A DNA stretch of 10,219 bases from Sergeia podlipaevii. Taxonomy: Eukaryota > Euglenozoa > Kinetoplastea > Trypanosomatida > Trypanosomatidae. The notes under the pieces were generated by a model. That model was not told the origin of the DNA. It worked only from the letters and a program-made list of their open reading frames with translations, and did not search any database. Location: contig JASANZ010001699.1 of the NCBI GenBank assembly GCA_030849805.1, positions 1-10,219 on the forward strand, written 5' to 3'. Shown here piece by piece: positions 1 to 6,684 of this stretch (within the stretch, counting starts at the first letter, position 1; each line of letters opens with the position of its first letter). The position numbers and the translations under genes are program-made.

Positions 1-155
1 TTTTTTCTTTTTTTTTTTCGGTCTTACTTGCTTTGTTTTCTCTTGATCCCACACCTTCTGTCGTTGGATGGAGGCTTTTTTTTTCTTTTGATTGTTAGTA
101 ATAATATATTCTCTTTTTTTTTTTTAAAAAAAAAAGGACATAATGACGATGTGCT

Positions 156-193
156 ATTCTTTACCCCTTCTTCTCCCGCAGATGTCGGTGTAA
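156..193 (+). promoter_or_regulatory. Candidate trans-splice acceptor with a 3-codon ORF
   Basis: A pyrimidine tract (about 157-178) ends in a clean CAG, with AG at 180-181. ATG follows directly at 182, but the frame stops after three codons (ATG TCG GTG TAA, 182-193). The signal resembles a spliced-leader acceptor, but no gene follows it for 730 bases. It could be an alternative upstream acceptor for elongase A, a relic of a lost gene start, or chance in a T-rich region. Confidence 0.35.
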
Positions 194-743
194 GCGGTGG
201 TTGTTGGTTGTGGGTTTGGCTCTCAGTTTAGTCTACTGAGACTCTACGCTTTACACAATTATCTTTTGCACCCTTGACGCATTTTATTTCTTCTTCTTCT
301 TCTCAACTACGTTTTTTTTTATTTTTTTTATTTTTGTTCTCTTTCCATTACAAACGAATATCACAGCTTCTTATTTCTCAGTATATATTCTTATATATTT
401 TTCTACTTACAATACATTTTTTTTTCTTTTTTTATATTAAGCTAGTATCTAGACGCACGTCGACAAAAAGAGAATAATAATATTAATATTACAGAACTAG
501 TAGAGAAATCACCATTTACTTAATTTTGTTTGTGTAACTTTTTTTTTATTTTTCTTCCTCTTCCTTTTTTTTGTTGTTGTTGTTGAGCGAAGAATTCTGA
601 AAAAAAAAAAGGTTTTTTTTTTGTATATAAACTGTATAAACAAAACAAATAAGAAAGAAAGAAAGGAAGATTGTATTCCTCTCCTTCTTTTTGTATCTTT
701 ATCATTATCATTATTACTGTTTTTATTATTTTATTATTTCACA

Positions 744-793
744 TCTTTTTTTTATTGTTTTTTCTTTCTTTTTTTTCTCTCCTCCCTCTTGAG
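744..793 (+). promoter_or_regulatory. Distal polypyrimidine tract and acceptor AG for elongase A
   Basis: About 47 bases of almost unbroken T/C end at 790, and the first AG after them is at 792-793. This is the strongest pyrimidine tract upstream of the gene. Use of this site would give a 5' UTR of roughly 130 nt containing two long A runs. It competes with a weaker but nearer acceptor at 893-894. Confidence 0.5.
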
Positions 794-874
794 GTAGTGT
801 CATCACACGAAAGGGAAAAAAAAAAAAGAAATTTCAAAAAAAAAAAAAAAGAGATTATAATATTTATATATATA

Positions 875-894
875 TTTTTTTGGTATCACTACAG
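875..894 (+). promoter_or_regulatory. Proximal candidate acceptor for elongase A
   Basis: A run of seven T (875-881) is followed by a CTACAG acceptor-like sequence, AG at 893-894, 30 nt before the ATG at 925. The tract is short, so this may be secondary to the acceptor at 792-793. The choice between them is inference. Confidence 0.4.
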
Positions 895-924
895 AAGAAG
901 AAAAAGAGAAAGGGAATTAAGAAG

Positions 925-1860
925 ATGCCTTTCCTTCAACCGCTCGTCAACTTCGGTGGCCTGCCTGCCAGGTTCAACGGTGACTACACATGGATTTTCG
1001 ATGACTACTTCGATGCGTTGGTGTACTGCGAGGTCTTGTATGTGATGATGGTCTTTCTTGGCCCTAAATTTATGGAGAACCGTCAACCGATGAATCTCAA
1101 GCTGTTCGCCATGGCTTGGAACCTCGCCCTCTCTCTCTTCTCCATGGGTGGCACGATCGGGTGCCTCACGATGGTGATGTATCTGGTGCGCGATCGCGGG
1201 TTCTACAAGACTACCTGCTTTTTTGACAAGCACGTGGTTCACGATGGCGAACTCGCATTTTGGATCTTTGCGTTTCTGCTGAGCAAAATTCCTGAGATGA
1301 TTGATACGGCGCTGCTTGTGCTCCAGAAAAAGCCGGTGATCTTCCTGCACTGGTATCACCACCTCACAGTCACCATTTTCTGCTGGTACGCTGGCTACTC
1401 TCTTATCGCGAGTGGACTCTGGTTCGCCACGATGAACTACGCTGTGCACTCTGTGATGTACATGTACTACTTCTTGTGCACGCTGGGCTGGCGTAAATAC
1501 ATCCGACCCTTCGCGCCTCTCATTACTGCCGCACAGCTTCTGCAGATGGTGGTGGGTACGGCGATTGTTGGCTACACTTTTTACTACAGCTACATCAGCC
1601 CCCTAGGCTGTGGCGTGGACCGCAGGACTATCCGCATGGGCGTGGCCATGTACGGCTCCTACTTCTTTCTTTTTGCTATTCTTTTCTGCAATCTCTATCT
1701 CAAAAAAGGGAGCAAGGGCAAGAAGCACGCCAAGATCAGCAATGGTGCGAGCAATGGCACGCCTGCTGCGGTTGAGACAATCAAGAACTCTGATATAGTG
1801 CAGGGCATCAATATGGATAACGGAAACGGATACACCAAAGACAAGAAGAAGAAAAAGTAA
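925..1860 (+). CDS. ELO: ELO-family fatty acid elongase A (3-ketoacyl-CoA synthase)
   Basis: This is a 311-aa ELO/ELOVL elongase, an ER-membrane enzyme that condenses malonyl-CoA with acyl-CoA in fatty-acid elongation. All family landmarks are visible: KIPE at 121-124 with DT at 127-128, the histidine box HWYHH at 142-146, the NYAVH segment with a second conserved His at 175, and TAAQLLQ at 201-207. About seven membrane segments can be picked out (near 29-47, 60-86, 109-131, 137-158, 163-187, 200-222, 236-258). Length is normal for the family. The start is the first in-frame ATG after the acceptor; the frame stays open upstream only to non-ATG codons. Cys98 and Cys229 lie in the two predicted luminal loops and could pair. 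The tail (about 261-311) is hydrophilic, Asn/Gly/Ser-rich, and ends in five lysines, which satisfies the KKxx-type ER-retrieval rule. Family assignment is secure; chain-length preference is unknown. Confidence 0.96.
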   Translation: MPFLQPLVNFGGLPARFNGDYTWIFDDYFDALVYCEVLYVMMVFLGPKFMENRQPMNLKLFAMAWNLALSLFSMGGTIGCLTMVMYLVRDRGFYKTTCFFDKHVVHDGELAFWIFAFLLSKIPEMIDTALLVLQKKPVIFLHWYHHLTVTIFCWYAGYSLIASGLWFATMNYAVHSVMYMYYFLCTLGWRKYIRPFAPLITAAQLLQMVVGTAIVGYTFYYSYISPLGCGVDRRTIRMGVAMYGSYFFLFAILFCNLYLKKGSKGKKHAKISNGASNGTPAAVETIKNSDIVQGINMDNGNGYTKDKKKKK

Positions 1861-2093
1861 GGCTTGTGCATGAAATATATGTTCATTGGCGATCTCACTT
1901 GCGGTGTGGCTGTATATATAGTGAGAGCGAAAATTCTAGTAGATACACTGATTGACATTTTATCTTGTTTAGCTTTTTTTTTTTTTGAAAAGAGAAAAAA
2001 ATAGAGATACTGAGGCCACGTTTGCTCGGTGCTATTTTTTTTTTCATTATTTCTGCGTTCATGGCTATGACCAGTATGTAGTGATACATATAT

Positions 2094-2132
2094 AGAGAGA
2101 GAGAGAGAAACGTGTTGTTGTTGTTGTTGTTT
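2094..2132. repeat. GA then GTT microsatellites
   Basis: An (AG)n run occupies about 2094-2108 and a (GTT)n run about 2114-2132, in the 3' flank of elongase A. A (TG)n run follows at about 2182-2196. They could lie in its 3' UTR if polyadenylation occurs further downstream. Confidence 0.85.
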
Positions 2133-2437
2133 GTGAGAAGTCTTTATAAAAGATGGTCTTGCTTGTTGCTCTTATATATCTTGTGTGTGTGTGTGTTATG
2201 TTTCATTTAAAAAGGGAGAAATATGTTTTTTTTTTAATTATTTTATTTTATTTTTACCAAAAAGAAACCTTGGACAGTTAGATGTGGGCATTTTGGCATT
2301 TCCTTCTGGAAAGCAGAAAGTAGAATAATGAAAAGGAAAGGGGAAAGAAAGCAAACAATATATTACTTTTATGCAGCGTGTCAATATGCATATACATATA
2401 TGTTTTTTTGCTCTTGTTGTTGCCTTATTGTGGTTGC

Positions 2438-2645
2438 TATATATATATACATACATTGTTTCCATTTCCGAGTTACATTTTTTTTTAATGATGATATTTC
2501 AAGTAGAGTGGATTGCGCAAACTATATATATATCTATGTATAAGGAAACTCTTTTATTTAGTGCCTCCGAACACTATAAATGCAAATACCATGTTTGTCT
2601 GATATGTATATACATATGCGTGAGTGGATATATATATATATATAA
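2438..2645. repeat. Cluster of TA microsatellites
   Basis: Alternating TA runs occur at 2438-2449, 2523-2533 and 2628-2645, with a GT run directly after the last. A CA run follows at 2772-2784. They are simple repeats with no flanking gene. Confidence 0.8.
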
Positions 2646-2847
2646 ATATGTGTGTGTGTACTTGTGTACTTTTTTTCTTTTGTTGCTGTCGCTGACACTG
2701 ACTATTTTTTTTAGTCAACCCTGCTTATTATTATTGGTGTTATTACTATCTGAAATACCTGGTTTGAAGGGCACACACACACACGCATTGGCATATACAT
2801 TGTGCTGTAGCTTTATCTGTGTGTACCTATGTATTGCTTCGGTTATT

Positions 2848-2899
2848 ATTTTTTTCCTTCTCCTTCTCTTTTACCACTCCACTGCTATCTCGCCATGAG
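2848..2899 (+). promoter_or_regulatory. Orphan polypyrimidine tract with downstream AG
   Basis: A pyrimidine-rich stretch of about 45 bases leads to the first AG at 2898-2899, which lies one base after an ATG (2895-2897). The ORF from that ATG is only 28 codons (stop at 2979-2981) and is Glu/Gly-rich because it crosses a purine block. If spliced at this AG the ATG would be removed, so the small ORF is unlikely to be expressed from this site. Confidence 0.25.
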
Positions 2900-3795
2900 T
2901 ACGTCAAACTTCACTAAAAATGTTTTCGTGGAACAACAGAAAGGGGGCGAAGAGGAGGAAGAGAATAGGGGAGGGGTATGAGTGATGAAATGCATTGATG
3001 CAAGCATTGTGCACGGTACGTGTGCGTAATAGTTTGTCAAAAAAAAAAAAATCACATGTGCAAAGAAAAAGAAAATAATAGTAAAAGGAAAAAGGAACAT
3101 AGCGAGAATTTAAGAGACAGAAGCAAAAGTACGTACGCTGATACCTAGGTGGAACAACTTTTATTGCCATCTTTCTTTTCTTTTTTTTCTTTTTGAGGTC
3201 ATCTTCTGCATTTTATGCAAATGCGGCGGTGAGGGAAAAAAAAAGAGCATAGGAAAGCTTGTGTTTGAGTGAGTACGTTGATGCATTGGTTAATTTTAGT
3301 TTTACTACTCAGCTAATGTTTACGATTTGCTTTCTTTTATTATTATGATTATTGTTATTATGCAGCGTGCGTATGTATTCGTGCTTTTACGTGTTTGCTT
3401 GAATATGTGTCTTCTGAGCTCCTTTCTCGAACACCAGGTATATGCATATACTGCTACTCTTTACGTGTGTAATCATGTTTATTTATATTTTTCTTCTTTT
3501 TTCTAAAAAAGAAGAAAAGAAACAAGAAAAAATAATGAATGAATACACGTAACGATTTGATATACTTGTTTAGGTGGGTGTGTACGTACAGTCGTACCAA
3601 AGCTGAAAAGGAAAGGAAAGAAAAAAAGGAAGAAAATGATGGGACATCCTTTTCTCTTCTCAAGTGAGAGAAAAAAAACAGGCGGGAGAACTCCATTGGC
3701 ATAACAGAAGTGGCGAAAAGAGAGTGAGATGGAAAGTTATGTTTCAGTGAATGAAGGGGTACATGAAGACTGAGGACAACGGTTTTTTAAGACGC

Positions 3796-3846
3796 AGAAG
3801 AAGAAGAAGAAGAAGAAATATATAGGCATGTATGTATGTATGTATG
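3796..3846. repeat. AAG and ATGT microsatellites
   Basis: (AGA)n fills 3796-3817 and (ATGT)n fills about 3828-3846, separated by a short TATATAGG stretch. No coding frame of interest crosses them. Confidence 0.85.
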
Positions 3847-3936
3847 GAAAAGAGAATGCCATCCAAGGGAGCACACACATTTCTTACTGTTAGTTGGACC
3901 ACCTTTCTTTCCTGCAGTGCCTTTGATTATCTATAT

Positions 3937-3964
3937 TATATATATATAGAGAGAGAGAGAGAGA
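3937..3964. repeat. Compound (TA)n(GA)n microsatellite
   Basis: (TA)6 runs directly into (GA)8. Its reverse complement is the same type as the (TC)n(TA)n repeat at 5188-5230, so the two are inverted relative to each other and could pair in a single transcript. Confidence 0.85.
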
Positions 3965-4015
3965 TTTTTCTATTGATGTCAATATATAAACCTCTCTCTT
4001 TTATTTATCTTGCAA

Positions 4016-4037
4016 ATATATATATATATATATATAT
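4016..4037. repeat. TA microsatellite
   Basis: A pure alternating A/T run of 22 bases, just upstream of a long pyrimidine-rich stretch. Confidence 0.9.
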
Positions 4038-4071
4038 CTTCTTTTCTTTTTTCAATGGCTGTGTTGTTGTT

Positions 4072-4130
4072 GATTTTTCTTTTTGCTTTTCTCTTTCTTA
4101 CACTTATTATTTTTTTTTTGTTTTCCTTAG
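4072..4130 (+). promoter_or_regulatory. Orphan trans-splice acceptor-like module
   Basis: A long T-rich pyrimidine tract ends in CCTTAG with AG at 4129-4130. This is as good an acceptor as those in front of the genes. The first ATG after it (4152) opens a frame of only four codons, and no gene follows before 6685. It may direct polyadenylation of the upstream mRNA, mark a non-coding transcript, or be unused. Confidence 0.35.
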
Positions 4131-4220
4131 GCATTCTGGAGGTGGTTGATTATGGGCCTTTTATAATAAAAAAAAAAATGCCTTTGCACGAGTTTATTCC
4201 GCCCTACATATTGAGGGAAA

Positions 4221-4240
4221 ATATATATATATATATATAT
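4221..4240. repeat. (AT)10 microsatellite
   Basis: Ten AT units, 13 bases before the first copy of the duplicated block at 4254-4440. Confidence 0.9.
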
Positions 4241-4253
4241 CTTGAGTACATTT

Positions 4254-4440
4254 GCTTTCATTTACTTTTCTTATTCTTTACTTGTGTGTGTGTGTGTGTG
4301 CGTGTTTTTCTTTTTTTTTTCTCCTTCGGTCTTCCTTGTTATGTTTTCAGTTGATACAACAGATTTACATCATCTCTTTGACATCGATATTCGCTTTTCT
4401 TTTTTTTTCTCCCTTTCTCTTTCTTTCGTATATATATACT
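4254..4440 (+). repeat. Direct repeat, copy 1 (187 bp)
   Basis: This block recurs as 4442-4634 immediately after the single N at 4441. The copies align end to end. They differ by GT-repeat length (9 units here, 12 in copy 2) and by two T/C changes inside the adjacent T-rich tract; the rest appears identical. It contains a GT run, a T tract, a TTTTCAG acceptor-like site (AG 4349-4350) and a terminal TA run. It is probably an assembly duplicate rather than a biological one. Confidence 0.9.
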
Positions 4441-4441
4441 N
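4441..4441. other. Single ambiguous base (N), probable contig join
   Basis: This is the only N in the window, and it sits exactly between two near-identical copies of a ~190-bp block. That is what results when two overlapping contig ends are joined without merging the overlap. Confidence 0.85.
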
Positions 4442-4634
4442 GCTTTCATTTACTTTTCTTATTCTTTACTTGTGTGTGTGTGTGTGTGTGTGTGCGTGTT
4501 TTTCTTCTTTTTTTTTCCTTCGGTCTTCCTTGTTATGTTTTCAGTTGATACAACAGATTTACATCATCTCTTTGACATCGATATTCGCTTTTCTTTTTTT
4601 TTCTCCCTTTCTCTTTCTTTCGTATATATATACT
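4442..4634 (+). repeat. Direct repeat, copy 2 (193 bp)
   Basis: Second copy of 4254-4440. It has three more GT units, which accounts for the 6-bp length difference, and ends in the same TATATATACT. Its acceptor-like AG is at 4543-4544. Unique sequence resumes after 4634. Confidence 0.9.
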
Positions 4635-5187
4635 TTTTCAGTATTTGTTGATTTCTCATAGCAGCAACGTTGATCTTTTACTTTCCATTTCGTCGACTAA
4701 CATTACCTCGCTTCCTTGTGCAGTAGTGATGTGTGCTTTTTTTTGGTTGCCGTTCTTTGTTTTTCGCTTTGAAAAAAAAAAGGGGGAAGGGGGAAAAATA
4801 GCAGCAAAGACTGAAGAAAGAAACGATACATAAGAGGAAAGAGAGAAATCAAAAAAAATTGTGTGTTCTTCACCGGAGGATAGGCCGTCAACACCATGTA
4901 TGCCTATTCTTTTTCACTATATATATAGAGGGAGAGAGAAAGCAAGAGAAGTGGTTTTTTTAAAAAGGTCAAAGAAATATATGGAAAATAAAAACGAGTG
5001 TTGTTAGTCTTTTATTATTATTATTACTATCTCTGGCTTTCCTTCTTTTCTTTTTTTGAGTATGTGCTCTTTCTTGTTTCTCTTTTTTCTTAAGCGACCC
5101 AGCTGTTGCTACACGTAAATATATATATGGCACAATAAGAAGAAGTGGGACCGTACACTACGTGGCTTTAGTTAGCAGGCAATATGA

Positions 5188-5230
<43 letters not shown>
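5188..5230. repeat. Compound (TC)n(TA)n microsatellite
   Basis: About nine TC units pass directly into about twelve TA units. It is the inverted counterpart of the (TA)n(GA)n repeat at 3937-3964, 1.2 kb upstream on the same strand. Confidence 0.9.
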
Positions 5231-5239
<9 letters not shown>

Positions 5240-5330
5240 AATTTTCCCTCGTTCTTCTTTCCACTTCTTTTTGTTGCTTAGATACTTAAGAAAAAGAGTT
5301 GGGGAATGGGAGTGTGAAATGCGTTTACGT

Positions 5331-5447
5331 ATTATTATTATTATTATTTTTTTGGAATTGTTTAAGAAAAGAAGAAGATGGATCTTTTCCCGTGTGGTGA
5401 GGGTATGCACTGCACGCTTGCGGTATGTGCGTGTGTGTGTGCGCGCT
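5331..5447. repeat. ATT and GT microsatellites
   Basis: An (ATT)n run occupies 5331-5350, and a GT/GC alternating run lies at about 5425-5447. The sequence between them is unremarkable. Confidence 0.75.
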
Positions 5448-5520
5448 TTATTCTGCTCTTCTTTCTCTTGTTTTCGTGTTTACTTTGTTTTTCCTTTTTT
5501 TGCATGATAAAAAAATAAAA

Positions 5521-5544
5521 ATATATATAATGTATATATATATA
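5521..5544. repeat. TA-rich near-palindrome
   Basis: Two TA runs flank a short AATG centre. The element is largely self-complementary and could form a hairpin or cruciform. Confidence 0.6.
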
Positions 5545-5610
5545 CATTTCTTCAACATAATGTGGTCTTGTTTGTGAACTGCATGCGTTGTGTTGGTTGC
5601 GCGCTTTCAC

Positions 5611-5755
5611 AACTTCATTGTTATTGTTTTCTTTCTTTCTTTTTTTTTGCAGATTAGCGCTTTTTTTCGTGAGCCGGATGAGATATTTGAAAATAGGGAG
5701 TATTATCAATCAGGGGGGAAAGAGCGACAGAGAGAGAGAGAGAGAGACCCGCTGA
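5611..5755 (+). promoter_or_regulatory. Orphan acceptor followed by a 25-codon ORF
   Basis: A near-perfect acceptor is present: about 35 pyrimidine-rich bases ending in TTTGCAG, AG at 5651-5652. The first ATG is 26 bases on at 5678 and opens a 25-codon frame that stops at 5753-5755. The second half of that frame is Arg-Glu repeats produced by the (AG)n run at 5729-5747, so a real peptide is doubtful. It could be a leaderless non-coding transcript or a polyadenylation guide for elongase A mRNA. Confidence 0.3.
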
Positions 5756-5910
5756 AAACTTTAATTAAGTACGTACACGCTGCATCGATTCTACATTGTT
5801 GTTGTTTGTTTGTTTTTTCTCTATTTCCAAGATTGTATATTCGTGTCATGAGAAGAACATAGAAAAAAAGAAAAAGAGAGTAGACTATAAATACACAAGC
5901 GCACAGGATA

Positions 5911-5951
5911 TTGTTATTATTGTTATTATTGTTATTATTATTATTATTATT
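5911..5951. repeat. TTGTTATTA nonamer repeat running into (TTA)n
   Basis: Three exact copies of a 9-base unit TTGTTATTA are followed by five TTA units. It looks like an ATT microsatellite in which a substitution was spread by repeat-unit duplication. Confidence 0.85.
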
Positions 5952-6520
5952 CTCGTCAGTCTGCTTTCGTACAATTCATTGTGTTCTTATTTCTTCCTAA
6001 CTTTACTCTCTCTCCCTGTATATTCATATACTGTTCTTGTGTATGTTTGGTGTTGCTTTATGCCAGAGCAGCTGCATATTCTTCGCATATTTTTTTCAAA
6101 AAAAAAAAAAGGGCGAAAGAAAGTAATTGTAATAGCAGGGAGTGAATAATGGAGGGTACAGTCACACCTATACAAGCACAAGAAGAGACTGTTTTATTCC
6201 TTGAAAAGAAATGGGTGAGCGAACGGCTATACAAGCAGTGTACATCACTTTCTTTTTCCCTTTTGGGGTTGATTTATATATACATATACATGCGAATATA
6301 CGGGCACGCACATATATATAAACGCACTATGGTGGCAGTTATACGTAGAGTAGAGCGTGAGCAACGTTTAATATAAGTCGGAAACCAGTTTTATCCTTAA
6401 AAGGGAAAAAAAACATTATAGTCAGCGCTTTGTTTATGAAAGACAAATAGACTTTGTTGGTAAAGTCTTTGTTTTTTTTTCTTGTATATATTTCTTCTCT
6501 TTTATCTAAAGCTGTTTGCT

Positions 6521-6540
6521 TGTGTGTGGGTGTGTGTGTT
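6521..6540. repeat. GT microsatellite
   Basis: An interrupted TG run about 35 bases before the pyrimidine tract of elongase B. Confidence 0.8.
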
Positions 6541-6576
6541 CATATTGCCATCCTTAACATCTTAATAATTTATCTG

Positions 6577-6652
6577 TTTCTCTCTTTTTCCCTTCCTCAC
6601 CCACCCCACCCCCTCTCTCTCCTCTCCACAATCATCCTATCTCATATACAAG
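6577..6652 (+). promoter_or_regulatory. Polypyrimidine tract and trans-splice acceptor of elongase B
   Basis: A C-rich pyrimidine tract (about 6577-6628) is followed by the first AG at 6651-6652. That gives a 5' UTR of about 32 nt with no upstream ATG before the start at 6685. Tract length, spacing and the absence of an earlier AG make this the best-supported acceptor in the window. Confidence 0.75.
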
Positions 6653-6684
6653 AGCACACCCCCAGTGCGGATTAAAAAAAGAAA

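Larger units (their letters stand above)
1..924. other. Upstream non-coding spacer
   Basis: No credible gene is seen here. The stretch is dominated by T homopolymers, with a TTC microsatellite near 287-302, a T12A10 palindromic run at 114-135, and an A11-GG-T10 inverted run at 600-622. Reading frames through it encode only Phe/Leu/Ile/Lys-rich strings that follow from the homopolymers. It probably holds the 3' flank of an upstream gene outside the window and the trans-splicing region of elongase A. Acceptor-like sites within it are listed separately. Confidence 0.75.
1861..6684. other. 4.8 kb gene-free spacer between elongases A and B
   Basis: No convincing gene is seen on either strand. The stretch has the 3' UTR of elongase A at its start and the splice region of elongase B at its end. 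Between them are dense microsatellites (TA, GA, GT, CA, AAG, ATT, GTT), T and A homopolymers, blocks rich in purines (about 2930-2985 and 3600-3760) and several polypyrimidine-AG modules without a following ORF. Longer frames translate to Tyr-Ile, Cys-Val, Arg-Glu or poly-Phe strings, the products of repeats rather than genes. No decayed elongase motif was recognised by eye. Confidence 0.75.

Noticed and set aside
114..135. T12A10 run as a transcription terminator
   Set aside because: Homopolymer pairs of this kind recur across the spacers, and kinetoplastid polycistrons have no such intrinsic terminator for protein genes; no support beyond composition.
889..1449. Long minus-strand ORF (186 codons)
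   Set aside because: It lies opposite elongase A, whose + strand frame has all family motifs; the antisense frame gives a His/Glu/Arg-rich product typical of a shadow frame.
2371..2898. 175-codon + strand ORF in spacer 1
   Set aside because: Tyr/Ile/Cys/Val-rich product arises from TA and GT microsatellites and T runs; apparent membrane character is an effect of composition.
4010..4661. Overlapping + strand ORFs rich in Phe, Cys-Val and Tyr-Ile
   Set aside because: Produced by T tracts and GT/TA repeats, and one crosses the N at the probable assembly join.
5329..5951. Regularly repeated short units that might suggest a CRISPR-like array
   Set aside because: They are contiguous microsatellites with no spacers; the organism is a eukaryote.
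6149..6376. 75-codon ORF with an ATG start
   Set aside because: The first third is not repetitive, but there is no good acceptor close upstream, the middle is encoded by TA/CATA repeats, and no domain is recognised. Left out as a gene but could be checked by ribosome profiling.
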